This document shows positions 34,623 through 43,268 of a DNA stretch of 64,000 nt, piece by piece. A program made the translations under genes and the position numbers. Below the pieces are notes generated by a model. The model made no database searches and was not told the origin of the DNA. It was given only the letters and a program-made list of their open reading frames with translations. The stretch is from Paenibacillus sp. cl123 (GTDB lineage: Bacteria; Bacillota; Bacilli; Paenibacillales; NBRC-103111). The stretch covers positions 58,600 to 122,599 of the forward strand of contig NZ_FMYY01000020.1 in NCBI RefSeq assembly GCF_900101595.1, given 5' to 3'. Within the stretch, counting starts at the first letter, position 1. Every line of letters begins with the position of its first letter.

Positions 34623-35318
34623 TTACTGCTCCGAGGAAATCTTTTCTTTCAACAGGTTCAGCTGCTCATCGAGCTTCTGCTGCTTGGCCGGATCGGCCGA
34701 TGCCGTAGCGCTGTAGACCGAACCTCCGTAAGAGCCGGAGCCGACATAAGGCTTGCGGGCAATCTCCGCTTCCACTTCCATCGTCATGATTTTCTCTTCC
34801 ATACGGCGGAACCCTTTAGCCGCATTGCCGCCTTCGATCACGTTGTTCGCCGTCACCTCGGCCATTTGCTTTTTGGCTTTGGCCAGCTGAGCCCGGGTGA
34901 TCAGCTCGCTGCGCTTGTTGCGCATTTGATAGAACGAATCCTTCATCTCATGCAGCTGAGCTACCAGCTCGGCCGCTTGGGCTTTAGCTTGCTCATGCAT
35001 ATCCGTGTACTCGGTGATTTTGCCGTCATAGTACAGCTTTTGCTCCAACGCCTGGCGAGCCGTCGCCTCCTGGTTGTTCTTCAGCGCGTCCTTGGCCTGA
35101 GCTTCGAACTGGGCGGCCAAGCGGCCCGCTTCCTCCAAACGCTCCTTCAGCTTGCGCTCGCTGGCGATCTGGCGGGCTACCGTCACTTCAGCTTGAGCGA
35201 TCTCTTCTTCCATGTCGCGGATGTACTGGTTCAGCATGATGATCGGATCTTCCACTTTGTCCAGTACCTCGTGCAGCGATGCTTTCGTCATATCCTTAAT
35301 TCTCGAAAATACTCCCAT
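34623..35318 (-). CDS. liaH: PspA/IM30 family protein (LiaH-like)
   Basis: Phage-shock protein A homologue of 231 residues, almost entirely coiled coil (about 25-190), starting MGVFSRIKDMTKASLHEVLDKVEDP like LiaH/PspA. These proteins oligomerise on the inner face of the membrane and stabilise it under stress. A flexible Gly/Ser/Tyr tail segment (KPYVGSGSYGGSVYSATASADP) near 190-212 precedes a final helix. It follows pspC by two bases. Confidence 0.92.
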   Translation of the reverse strand: MGVFSRIKDMTKASLHEVLDKVEDPIIMLNQYIRDMEEEIAQAEVTVARQIASERKLKERLEEAGRLAAQFEAQAKDALKNNQEATARQALEQKLYYDGKITEYTDMHEQAKAQAAELVAQLHEMKDSFYQMRNKRSELITRAQLAKAKKQMAEVTANNVIEGGNAAKGFRRMEEKIMTMEVEAEIARKPYVGSGSYGGSVYSATASADPAKQQKLDEQLNLLKEKISSEQ

Positions 35319-35320
35319 GA

Positions 35321-35911
35321 TCAGATCTCTCCTTTAGTTGTTTGAGTTGGTTGGTTTTGGTTTTGCTGTTGTTTTTCATATTTGGCGACTTTGGCGCGAA
35401 GCTCTTCGATTTCCTTCCACATCGCTTTTTTCTCGATGTCCTTCATCATATCGTCGAGATCGCTGCCCGTCGGTTCGGATGCGTGCTGACTTTGGCTGTA
35501 GCTGCCGGCATGATGGCCCTGCATTTGTGGTCCCGCTGCATACTCGGCGTCATATTCGCGATGCCCGCCATGAGCGGCGTAGGAACCCCAACCATACTTT
35601 TGCGCTTTGCGGAAATGCCTCTCGGCGCGTCTCCAGTCCTTCCAGCTGCTGAAGTTATGCTCGCCGCGGCCGTCATAAGGTCCCGCGTGTCCCGGACCCG
35701 GTCCTGGTCCGTATGGACCGCCGTAGTAAGGCTCGCTAGGGATGACCAGAGCGGCCAGCACGTAGATGCCCAGTACGACGCCGGAAGTGAAGACAGCAGC
35801 CAGTACGACGATAAGCCGCAGCAGCGTGGAATCAATGCCCATCATGCTTGCCAGACCGCCGCACAAGCCGGTTAACTTGCGATCGGTTCTTGAACGGTAT
35901 AATTTCGTCAT
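35321..35911 (-). CDS. pspC: PspC-domain membrane protein
   Basis: Protein of 196 residues with an N-terminal PspC domain: basic YRSRTDRKLTGLCGGLASMMGIDSTLLRLIVVLAAVFTSGVVLGIYVLAALVIP spans about residues 4-57 and contains the membrane helix. The cytoplasmic remainder is Gly/Pro/Tyr-rich (YGGPYGPGPGPGHAGPYDG) with a C-terminal coiled coil (about 150-185) that could contact PspA. ATG 35911 overlaps the upstream pspA stop (ATGA). Confidence 0.9.
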   Translation of the reverse strand: MTKLYRSRTDRKLTGLCGGLASMMGIDSTLLRLIVVLAAVFTSGVVLGIYVLAALVIPSEPYYGGPYGPGPGPGHAGPYDGRGEHNFSSWKDWRRAERHFRKAQKYGWGSYAAHGGHREYDAEYAAGPQMQGHHAGSYSQSQHASEPTGSDLDDMMKDIEKKAMWKEIEELRAKVAKYEKQQQNQNQPTQTTKGEI

Positions 35912-36588
35912 GGCCGGTTCCATCCCTCCTGCTGCAATTTGCTGCGAAGCTTGGCGAGCTCCTGATCCACCGCTTGCGAAGCGGCCCCGCTGGCCGTATT
36001 CCAAGCCTCGCGAAGGTGACCGCGCACTTCCCGCAGCGTTCGCGCCGTCATCTCCATGTCGGATACGCGCTCGTCCAGACGATCGAACATTCTCGGCGAC
36101 GGTCCGCTCCCCATGGTGCGCAGCCGCTCGTTCATGCGCTGCTGCAGCCGGATCGACTCCAGCCTTGCGATGTAGTAGCTGCGTTTGGACGCCACTTCGT
36201 CGAAATCCGCCTTCAGCTGCTGAATCTGGTTCTCCAGCTCGACGATGCCCAGCTTGCTTTGCTCATACAACGCTTTGTACTGCGAGGCTTTCTCCTCCTG
36301 CGCCATCTTCTCCTGCAGAGCGATGCGGGCGACCTCATCCTCTCCCGCCCGAAGCGCCAGCATCGCTTGATGCTCTCGGCGTTCCTTGAGCTGCTCGGCC
36401 GAGGTGTATTGATGCCGGAGCGAAGCGGCGTGGCTCAGGCATTGCTGGAGCAGCCGCTCCGACTCCCTGATTTGCTCCGATTGGGAACCTAAGTATTTGT
36501 CGATCAGGCGAACCGGATCTTCCGAGTTTTCCAACATTTCATTAAAGTGAGCTACCGTGATATCACGGAATCTTTTGCCTAGACTCAT
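35908..36588 (-). CDS. second PspA/IM30 family protein
   Basis: Second PspA homologue of 226 residues in the same operon, divergent from the first: MSLGKRFRDITVAHFNEMLENSEDPVRLIDKYL, then a continuous coiled coil to about 165 and an extra helical C-terminus (TLREVRGHLREAWNTASGAASQAVDQELAKLRSKL). ATG 36588 follows AAGGTGG; GTG 36603 is a weaker option. Two different PspA paralogues in one Lia operon suggest heteropolymers or divided roles. Confidence 0.9.
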   Translation of the reverse strand: MSLGKRFRDITVAHFNEMLENSEDPVRLIDKYLGSQSEQIRESERLLQQCLSHAASLRHQYTSAEQLKERREHQAMLALRAGEDEVARIALQEKMAQEEKASQYKALYEQSKLGIVELENQIQQLKADFDEVASKRSYYIARLESIRLQQRMNERLRTMGSGPSPRMFDRLDERVSDMEMTARTLREVRGHLREAWNTASGAASQAVDQELAKLRSKLQQEGWNRP

Positions 36589-36629
36589 AGAGGACTCAAC
36601 CACCTTTTCTATCAGATATCATATGCGCT

Positions 36630-36929
36630 TTAGTAGACCGACTTTTTGCGGATGAGCGAGATGCCGTACCAGATCAATCCGCCTGCGAACAGCAGTCCGA
36701 TCAGACCGGAGAGCTTGCCCAGCAGGATCAGGCCGCCGATACCGATAAGAATTAGCCCGATAACCGACTTGCCGTTCTTCAATCCCAGGAATCCGAAGCC
36801 GACCATTGCGATCGGGAACAGGTAGCTCATCAGATGTCCGCCTGTGTGTATCCCCATCTTGTTCAGCAAGATCAGGACTCCGAAGAAAATCATCAGCAGC
36901 GCGATGCCGGTATGCTTATTCATTCTCAT
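36630..36929 (-). CDS. liaI: LiaI-like membrane protein
   Basis: Protein of 99 residues with three or four hydrophobic helices (IALLMIFFGVLILLNKMGI; LMSYLFPIAMVGFGFLGL; VIGLILIGIGGLILLGKLSGLIGLLFAGGLIWYG) and a basic end RKKSVY. Its position as first gene of the lia/psp operon and its fold match LiaI, the membrane anchor for LiaH. ATG 36929 or 36923. Confidence 0.85.
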   Translation of the reverse strand: MRMNKHTGIALLMIFFGVLILLNKMGIHTGGHLMSYLFPIAMVGFGFLGLKNGKSVIGLILIGIGGLILLGKLSGLIGLLFAGGLIWYGISLIRKKSVY

Positions 36930-37263
36930 GTGTTTCGATTCACCGCCTCTCTGGATATGTCTCTTGCTTATGTCTTTATTCTAGAGAAAAACGCCTTCGC
37001 CCAAAACGAACCTGCGGCGGGTTTTGCAACTCGACTTAAGTCTAGTCGCCTGCCCGGCTGTGGGCAGGACCTCCGCCAGCCGACATGCTTCCCGGGCCAT
37101 GAGCGCACCCGGAAGGCCAAATACCCCCACGGAGTGGGGGGAGCTTTATTTAGAGGTTATTGAAGTCTGGAAGCTTATTCGCGCTTATTCAGAACCTATG
37201 CGCCGCAGCCTGAAATTATTAATCCCATTCGTTCAGCCGTTGTAGTGTCCATGCTATATGGCA
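36930..37263. other. upstream region of the lia/psp operon
   Basis: About 330 bp. On the minus strand a broken symmetry, GGTTCG and CGAAGG separated by seven bases (36994-37012), sits about 70 bp before liaI and is a possible LiaR site. TAGAAT (near 36980) could be a -10 box. A short hairpin CCCCCAC/GTGGGGG lies at 37124-37140. No gene is supported here. Confidence 0.4.
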
Positions 37264-37293
37264 CAAAAATCCCGACGCTGGGCGCCGGGATTT
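37264..37293 (-). terminator. terminator of the Eis-like gene
   Basis: AAATCCCG pairs with CGGGATTT; on the minus strand the hairpin is followed by TTTTT, 15 bp after the stop. Confidence 0.78.
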
Positions 37294-37308
37294 CTTCATC
37301 GCATCCAT

Positions 37309-38496
37309 TTAGAAAAAATCTGTAATAAACACAGGACGAGAAGGCACCAGCCGCTCCAACTGGTCTACCGCTTCTTTCGGAGCATCCAGTCTGCCGATTT
37401 CCTGCAGGAAGCAGGGCCTCTGGTAGCCCAGCAGCAGCGCGGACAACGTTTGGATCGAGCACTTCACCTTCTGCAGGTCGCCAGCCTCCTCCGGAGAGGA
37501 TACGGCGGCTCGTCCCGCCTCATCTACAGCCACAAGCCAGACCCCCTGATTCCACGGCGCATGCTCATCCCGGATATCCAGCAGGAAGGCCCCCTCCATA
37601 CCCGATTGAAACGGATATTTATTCAGAAAGGCAGGAACATCGACAATCCGCGCCATGAACGTCGGGACGATCTCCTGCTTCACCCGCGGATTATCCAGCA
37701 GAAACGGCAGCGCCTCGTTCCCCGGGGCATTCCAAGTCAGCCGTTCGATCATGGAATCATGATCCGCCAGGAAGCGCCACAAGCCCAGCTTCGCTTCATG
37801 CGTAAGCCCTATCAGTTCGTGTACCTTGAGCACCCGTTCCTTCACTTGATACAGCACATAACCCGTCGGCTCGCCCGCCTCATTATAATAGATGGCAGCC
37901 GTCCCTTTCTTATTCGGCAGCACCCGATGCGTCCACCAAGCTTCGCTGCGCTCCAGCATTCCGTTGAAGCGGACCGCGTACTCCGAATATATCCGATGAA
38001 GAGGCTCCCACTGACGATCCGTGCGTACAACCTTGCCAGGACTATGCGGCCATTTGGGAAGCTGCGCGGTGGCGATCTCGAACTGCTTATGCTCCGCGCA
38101 CATCTCCCAGCCGAACTTCCGGTAGAAGCCGTATTGGAACGGATACAGGAAGGATAAGGTCTGCCCCTTGTCCTTCATGGAGCACAGGGCTTGCACGAGC
38201 AGCTTGGTCACAAGTCCTCCGCGGCGGTACTCGGGCCATGTAGCGACACTGGCGATGCCGCCCATTGCTAGCGAATGCCCCTGCATATAGCACTGAAAGT
38301 CAAGAATCGTCAGCTTCGCAGCCAGCTTTCCTTCGACGTAAGCCCCCCACTGCTCCTGCATATGATGCAGAGCCTCGCGATGCCGGCGCTCCTCCTCGGA
38401 CAGCTCATACTGAAAGGCGAACGCCGAGAGCTCCATAGATTCGGCGTAGTGTTCCTGGGCAAGGATGCGAATTTCAACTTGATCCTGATTCGGCAT
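37309..38496 (-). CDS. Eis-like GNAT acetyltransferase
   Basis: Acetyltransferase of 395 residues with the Eis plan: N-terminal GNAT (about 1-150, acetyl-CoA site GIASVATWPEYRRGGLVTKLL), a second degenerate GNAT half (about 150-285) and a C-terminal sterol-carrier-like domain (about 290-395). The C-terminal residue F395 is the position that acts as general base in Eis. Homologues acetylate aminoglycosides or proteins; which one applies here is unknown. ATG follows GGAGAACTAACC. Confidence 0.88.
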   Translation of the reverse strand: MPNQDQVEIRILAQEHYAESMELSAFAFQYELSEEERRHREALHHMQEQWGAYVEGKLAAKLTILDFQCYMQGHSLAMGGIASVATWPEYRRGGLVTKLLVQALCSMKDKGQTLSFLYPFQYGFYRKFGWEMCAEHKQFEIATAQLPKWPHSPGKVVRTDRQWEPLHRIYSEYAVRFNGMLERSEAWWTHRVLPNKKGTAAIYYNEAGEPTGYVLYQVKERVLKVHELIGLTHEAKLGLWRFLADHDSMIERLTWNAPGNEALPFLLDNPRVKQEIVPTFMARIVDVPAFLNKYPFQSGMEGAFLLDIRDEHAPWNQGVWLVAVDEAGRAAVSSPEEAGDLQKVKCSIQTLSALLLGYQRPCFLQEIGRLDAPKEAVDQLERLVPSRPVFITDFF

Positions 38497-38979
38497 GGTT
38501 AGTTCTCCATTCTTTTTACATTAGGATTAGGCATCCTTTTTCACTTCTTAATATGCAGTCATTGTACCTTAAGTTTCTAGGCTTTTCCATCGGCAAAACT
38601 AACATGCCAGCTCAAGGAAAGACGGGTTTTTCCGCCGATTATTTCGGGTCAAACCTAACAATTATGTCCGTGACTTTAAGACTATTTTTCAATAGGCATC
38701 CTTTGTTTACTTTTTGAATATCCATATTTCACAAAAATGTCCTGATTGTAATTAAGCGAAAATACCCTTTTAATTTAATCGGCACCATAGAATGACGTTA
38801 ATAATCCCCCAAAATACCTAAATTCGTCTTTTTCCACCCTGGGATTTGTCAAGTTTTTCCGCTAATTTTAGCAAAAAGCCTATGCTATCATTTACCTAAG
38901 CAAGGTAGTTTTTGGAGACTTTCGACAGGGTTCATCAGCACTGCCGTAGTCCTACAACCACAAGGGGGTTTACAAGCTC
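38497..38979. other. AT-rich spacer before the NlpC/P60 gene
   Basis: About 480 bp of lower GC. A possible extended -10 box TGCTATCAT lies near 38882-38890 for the downstream gene. No convincing -35, riboswitch or open frame was found. Confidence 0.45.
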
Positions 38980-40194
38980 ATGAAAAAGAAGCTGCTTGCC
39001 ATCCTGCTCAGCGCGATCGCAACCGTGTCCATTCTCCCATTCCAAGCCTTCGGGTACTATGTCGAAACCTCTCAGCTTAAAGTGGTCCAAGGCGTCAATT
39101 TTCGAGAGCAGCCGTCGACAAGCGGTGACAAAATTCGCATGCTCAAAACCGGAGAACTGCTGGAGCTCATTCAGACTTACAATAATAATTGGCTCCTCGT
39201 CCGGGACGCGGCCGGACAAACCGGATATGTATCCTCCTCCTCCACCTATGTGAAAGAAACAAAGATCAAAGTGCCGGCAGAGCCTAACGCGACAATCGTC
39301 AGTTCCGTCTCCTTCCGTACCGGACCTTCCACCTCCAGCACCCGCACACGCTTCCTCAAAGAAGGCGAACAGGTGCTCATATTGGAAAAAGTAAACAGCT
39401 ACTGGTACCGCGTGATGGACGCCAATGAGAATACAGGCTATGTTAGTACAAGCTCCCAGTACATAGAAACTTATGATAATCAGGAGCCCGCGCTGGAGGA
39501 AGAAAAGGAAGAAGAGCTGTTCCAGGCCCCTCCTAACGGTACGATCGTCAGCTCCGTTTCTTTCCGGACTGGACCCGGAACAGACGATCCCCGGATCCGC
39601 TATCTCTCAGCTGGAGAGAAAGTGCTTGTGCTGGACAAATACAATGATTACTGGTATAACGTCCAGGATCAGAACGGAACCGTCGGCTATGTAAGCACAA
39701 GCGCCAAATACATAAGCACTGCCTTTGTTGAACCTTATAAGCAGCTTAATCGCATGACCGCCGCCGAGCAGGTTATTCAAGCGGGAATGTCATATATGGG
39801 CGTTCCTTACGAATTCGGCTCTAATCGCAATGATACCAGCACCTTCGATTGCTCTGATTTCGTCCGACAGGCGTTCTTGGACGGGATCGGACAGCAGCTG
39901 CCCGGCAACTCGCGCACGCAAGGCTCTTATGTGCGGTCGATAGGCGGTTCGCAGACGGACTGGCGGCAGCTGCAGCGTGGCGATTTGATGTTTTTCATGT
40001 CCTATAAAGGCTCCAAAGCGTCAAACTACAGCGGAATCGACAAGTCATCCGCTACCATTACCCATGTAGGCATCTATCTGGGCAATGGCCAAGTCCTGCA
40101 CACTTATTCGGAGGAATCCGGCGGCGTTCGCATCGACTCGATCGCAGGCACCTCCTGGGAGCATCGGTTTCTTTTCGGGGGACACACCTATTAA
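38980..40194 (+). CDS. secreted NlpC/P60 endopeptidase with three SH3b domains
   Basis: Cell-wall peptidase of 404 residues. Signal peptide (residues 1-25, KKKLLAILLSAIATVSILPFQAFG), then three bacterial SH3 repeats (about 30-92, 103-163, 187-247, each with VSFRxGPxTxxxRxRxL) for wall binding, an acidic linker between repeats 2 and 3, and an NlpC/P60 domain (about 260-404) with Cys291 in STFDCSDF, His362 in THVGIYL and His374 in VLHTY. It cleaves peptidoglycan stem peptides. AAGGGGGTTT precedes ATG, and a strong terminator follows. Confidence 0.93.
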   Translation: MKKKLLAILLSAIATVSILPFQAFGYYVETSQLKVVQGVNFREQPSTSGDKIRMLKTGELLELIQTYNNNWLLVRDAAGQTGYVSSSSTYVKETKIKVPAEPNATIVSSVSFRTGPSTSSTRTRFLKEGEQVLILEKVNSYWYRVMDANENTGYVSTSSQYIETYDNQEPALEEEKEEELFQAPPNGTIVSSVSFRTGPGTDDPRIRYLSAGEKVLVLDKYNDYWYNVQDQNGTVGYVSTSAKYISTAFVEPYKQLNRMTAAEQVIQAGMSYMGVPYEFGSNRNDTSTFDCSDFVRQAFLDGIGQQLPGNSRTQGSYVRSIGGSQTDWRQLQRGDLMFFMSYKGSKASNYSGIDKSSATITHVGIYLGNGQVLHTYSEESGGVRIDSIAGTSWEHRFLFGGHTY

Positions 40195-40230
40195 TCCGTC
40201 AGCTCTAACCTTTACATACCTTCTCCTTGT

Positions 40231-40264
40231 CATCCGTCCGTTCAGAATGGACGGATGTTTTTTT
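40231..40264 (+). terminator. terminator of the NlpC/P60 gene
   Basis: Nine-bp stem CATCCGTCC/GGACGGATG followed by seven T residues. Confidence 0.9.
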
Positions 40265-40346
40265 CATGCAGGAACGGGCGAAAGTCTATACCGCTTAAGC
40301 CGCGGCCTCATATGGTGTATTATGACTTCTGAAAGGGGGATGTCAC

Positions 40347-40439
40347 ATGAGCGCAGTAGGCGGATTCTACACTTCGACAGGTGTTATTCTTGTATTGTTC
40401 ATCTTGCTCGTTATCATTTCTCGCACTTTCGTTATCTAA
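40347..40439 (+). CDS. YjcZ-family sporulation peptide
   Basis: Thirty-residue peptide: a short polar head (MSAVGGFYTSTG) and one hydrophobic helix (VILVLFILLVIISRTFVI). This is the YjcZ/YjcM-type sporulation microprotein layout common and multi-copy in spore formers. GAAAGGGGG lies seven bases before ATG. CATATGGT about 30 bp upstream resembles a sporulation-sigma -10 element, though this is weak evidence. It is flanked by terminators on both sides, so it is an independent unit. Confidence 0.8.
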   Translation: MSAVGGFYTSTGVILVLFILLVIISRTFVI

Positions 40440-40452
40440 TGCACGACAAACA

Positions 40453-40491
40453 CCCCGGTTAAGCTTTCCTGGCTTGACCGGGGCTTGCTTT
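40453..40491. terminator. bidirectional terminator between the YjcZ gene and moaA
   Basis: CCCCGGTTAAGC pairs with GCTTGACCGGGG across seven bases, followed by CTTGCTTT, between convergent genes. Confidence 0.75.
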
Positions 40492-40499
40492 GCCGCTTG

Positions 40500-41507
40500 T
40501 TAACCGCCGATCTGAGACATCCGGCGTTCCGTTGGCGTATGACTTTGTTTTTCATTTTCCAGCGCCTTGGCCATCTCATGGCTTTCCGGCTTCACGTCCA
40601 GCGCGCGGAAGAACATCTCCGCCAGTTTGCGGTCATCCCCGATGACCTTGCGCACATTGAATTCATCAGACCAATACAAGCACGGCTTGATGTTCCCGTC
40701 TGCCGTCAAGCGCAGCCGGTTGCACGTCTGGCAAAAATGGTCGCTGACCGGATGGATCAAGCCGAAGGAGCCTGCGGCGCCGGCAATCCGGTAATTTTGC
40801 GAAGGACCATTGCCGCGCACCTCCTGCTCCAGCTTCTCCACAGACCAGCCTTGCGCCTCGCAGCGATTGAAAACCTCAGTCAACGGCAAATATCTCGACT
40901 TCCATCCTTGATCATCATGGCCGATCGGCATATATTCAATAAACCGGACATGCAGATCGTCCTCCAGGCTGAGCCTCAGGAAGTCTTCGATCTCGTCGTC
41001 GTTAATCCCCTTCATCAGCACGACGTTGAGCTTGATTGGCCCGAGTCCCACACGTTTTGCGGCCTCCAGCGATTGCAGCACCCTTCTCACATCTCCGCCG
41101 CGGGTAATCATCCGGAACCGATCCTCACGCAGCGAATCCAGACTAATATTGATCCGGGTCAGTCCGGCCTCTTCAAACGCCTCCGCGCGCGAAGCGAAAT
41201 AAATGCCGTTCGTCGTCAGGGCTATATCCTCAATGCCCGGAATTTCGCGGAGCATGCCGACCAGCCTCTCCAGGCCTCTGCGCACCAGCGGCTCCCCGCC
41301 CGTCAATCGCAGCTTGCGCACGCCGTAACCGGCCAACACCCTAACGACTTCATGAATCTCCTCGAAGGATAAAATGTTCTCCTCAGGCTCGAATTGCATG
41401 CCTTCTTCGGGCATGCAATACACACATCGCAGGTTGCAGCGATCCGTGACGGAAATACGAAGATAATCGTGAACACGTCCATACCGGTCTACCAACCTCT
41501 GCGTCAT
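40500..41507 (-). CDS. moaA: GTP 3',8-cyclase MoaA
   Basis: Radical-SAM enzyme that starts molybdenum cofactor synthesis (GTP to 3',8-cyclo-dihydro-GTP), 335 residues. N-terminal cluster ligands C24, C28, C31 in CNLRCVYC; GGEPL SAM motif; C-terminal cluster FCQTCNRLRLTADGNIKPCL; and the C-terminal Gly-Gly tail (SQIGG) needed for activity. No other moa genes are adjacent, so partners must be elsewhere. The start matches the family (MTQRLVDRYGRVHDYLRISVTDRC). Confidence 0.96.
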   Translation of the reverse strand: MTQRLVDRYGRVHDYLRISVTDRCNLRCVYCMPEEGMQFEPEENILSFEEIHEVVRVLAGYGVRKLRLTGGEPLVRRGLERLVGMLREIPGIEDIALTTNGIYFASRAEAFEEAGLTRINISLDSLREDRFRMITRGGDVRRVLQSLEAAKRVGLGPIKLNVVLMKGINDDEIEDFLRLSLEDDLHVRFIEYMPIGHDDQGWKSRYLPLTEVFNRCEAQGWSVEKLEQEVRGNGPSQNYRIAGAAGSFGLIHPVSDHFCQTCNRLRLTADGNIKPCLYWSDEFNVRKVIGDDRKLAEMFFRALDVKPESHEMAKALENEKQSHTPTERRMSQIGG

Positions 41508-41550
41508 TCCCTGTCACCTCGACTTCCCCGAAATATCGTTTAGACCACTG

Positions 41551-42357
41551 CTAACGCAAATCTCCTATAATGATGCCTGCGGTCTCCTCGATCGCTTTAT
41601 CTGTTACGTTGATGATGAGACAACCTACCTGCTTCATCAATGCATGCGCGTACCGAAGCTCCTCTTCAATCCGTTCCATCGTCGCATATTTGGCTCCGAA
41701 GGGCAGCCCCACGGCTTTCAGACGCTCCGTTCGAATCTTGTACAGCTTATCGGCATCCATCGTCAAACCGACGATCCGATCGCCGGGGACGAGAAACAGC
41801 TCCTTCGGAGGCTTGACCTCCGGCACCAGCGGCAGGTTGGATACTTTAATGCCTTTGTGAGCCAAAAAGATGCTCAGCGGCGTTTTAGACGTCCGCGAGA
41901 CGCCGATCAGCACCAGGCTGGCCTTCAGCAGCGAGCTCGTATCGCGCCCGTCATCGCATTTGACCGCAAACTCCACCGCCTCCACCCGGCGGAAATAATC
42001 CTCATCCAGCCGATGAAGCAGCCCGGGCTCACGCCTTGGCGCATCGTTAAACGTGTCGACGAATGCCTCCATCATCGGCCCCATAATGTCGACGGCTCTC
42101 ACGCCAAGACGCAGCGCTTCCTCCTTCATCGTCTCCCTCAGCTCCGGCTGCACAAGCGTGTAAGCCACAAATCCCCCTCGCTTGGCGGCGGCTTCTACGA
42201 TGGAGCGGATTTCGTCCTCGCTTTTAATATGTCCGATCCGTTTGGTCGTGACTTGATGCGCATCGAACTGACGGATCGTCGCTCTGACGACAGCTTCCGC
42301 CGTCTCCCCGACCGAATCCGAGCATATGGTGATCTGGTAATGCCTCTCTTCCTTCAT
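41551..42357 (-). CDS. ppsR: pyruvate, phosphate dikinase regulatory protein (YqfL)
   Basis: Bifunctional ADP-dependent kinase/Pi-dependent phosphorylase of the DUF299 family, 268 residues. P-loop GVSRTSKT at 152-159 and the family N-terminus ICSDSVGETAEAVVRA. The target is pyruvate phosphate dikinase or PEP synthase. It follows ccpN by 35 bp, the conserved ccpN-yqfL gene pair of Bacillus, where YqfL modulates CcpN activity. Confidence 0.93.
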   Translation of the reverse strand: MKEERHYQITICSDSVGETAEAVVRATIRQFDAHQVTTKRIGHIKSEDEIRSIVEAAAKRGGFVAYTLVQPELRETMKEEALRLGVRAVDIMGPMMEAFVDTFNDAPRREPGLLHRLDEDYFRRVEAVEFAVKCDDGRDTSSLLKASLVLIGVSRTSKTPLSIFLAHKGIKVSNLPLVPEVKPPKELFLVPGDRIVGLTMDADKLYKIRTERLKAVGLPFGAKYATMERIEEELRYAHALMKQVGCLIINVTDKAIEETAGIIIGDLR

Positions 42358-42391
42358 CCGGTTCTTCTCCTTACATGAGTGCGTCTCCAGC

Positions 42392-43039
42392 TTATCGATC
42401 TACAGCCAGATCAAGCAGAATATGAGTCATGATCGTCTTCGTAATCCTTCCGACCACTTCCCAGCGGACCCGGTTGCCGGATTGTTCGGTTTTGGCGGGT
42501 ACGACGACGGGCAAGCTGTCGACCTGATGATTGATCATCTTATGAGCCGCATCGATAATCGATTCATCCGGCGTGACGTGGACGACATTGGGCTCGCGCG
42601 TCATAACCATACTGACCGGCATAGAGGCCGCATTCGCATGACCGAGTGTAAATTTCAGCAGATCCTTCCTAGAGATCACACCGGATAAACAGCCATCCTC
42701 GCCCACCACGATCAGACTTCCTACATTTTCCATAAATAAAGAAACTACAGCATCATGCACCGTTGCCTGCTCGCCCACCACGACAGGAATCGATTGCACA
42801 TCCTTTATTTTCAAAGCCAGAAGCTTGCGAGACAAATGCGATCCCATATTGACGGAGGATCCGGCGGTGTAGCCCACCTTAGGCTTGGCATCGATCAAAC
42901 CCAGCATGACAAGCAGCGCCAGGTCAGACCGCAGCGTCGGCCTGCTTAGACCGAGCAGCTCGGCTATCTGTTCGCCGGTAATCGGCGCGTTCGCTTTCAC
43001 AAGCTCAACAATCTGTAATTGGCGCGCAGTCAGTTCGAT
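42392..43039 (-). CDS. ccpN: CcpN-like regulator (HTH plus two CBS domains)
   Basis: Repressor of gluconeogenic genes, about 215 residues. N-terminal winged helix (IELTARQLQIVELVKANAPITGEQIAELLGLSRPTLRSDLALLVMLG) and two CBS domains (about 80-135 and 145-205) that sense ATP/ADP in B. subtilis CcpN. The family N-terminus is encoded upstream of the first standard start codon (GTG 43000): reading back gives ELTARQ, ATC at 43039 and then GTC, with AAGGAGG (43048-43054) placed exactly 8 bases before the ATC and an in-frame TAG just upstream. No ATG, GTG or TTG is available there. The start is therefore probably a rare codon (AUC), or there is a sequence error. Confidence 0.8.
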   Translation of the reverse strand: MELTARQLQIVELVKANAPITGEQIAELLGLSRPTLRSDLALLVMLGLIDAKPKVGYTAGSSVNMGSHLSRKLLALKIKDVQSIPVVVGEQATVHDAVVSLFMENVGSLIVVGEDGCLSGVISRKDLLKFTLGHANAASMPVSMVMTREPNVVHVTPDESIIDAAHKMINHQVDSLPVVVPAKTEQSGNRVRWEVVGRITKTIMTHILLDLAVDR

Positions 43040-43193
43040 GACCCGTCCCTCCTTATCCTACAACAGCTTATCCAGCTGCATTACCCCTTTCAATTGTATC
43101 AAAAATAGTCTCTTTCTCATAGGAGGGTTTTACCTCTATTCCCCCTATTACAGCTTTTTATACGTATAATATTAAAATTTAATCACTTATATA

Positions 43194-43222
43194 TTGCGCA
43201 TTATATATCCATTAATTATACT
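43194..43222 (+). promoter_or_regulatory. glpX: sigma-A promoter of glpX with overlapping palindrome
   Basis: TTGCGC, 17-bp spacer, TATACT. The -35 box lies inside the palindromic stretch TATATTGCGCATTATATA (43190-43207, one mismatched pair), a plausible repressor site. With ccpN divergent and glpX gluconeogenic, CcpN is the obvious candidate, by inference only. Confidence 0.6.
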
Positions 43223-43268
43223 ATATTAAACGAATAGTACCAACTATATCTGGAGGAGTGAAACGCCG

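Noticed and set aside
38850..38979. Possible c-di-AMP (ydaO-type) riboswitch before the NlpC/P60 gene
   Set aside because: Such riboswitches often precede SH3/NlpC genes, but the conserved blocks could not be found in the spacer.
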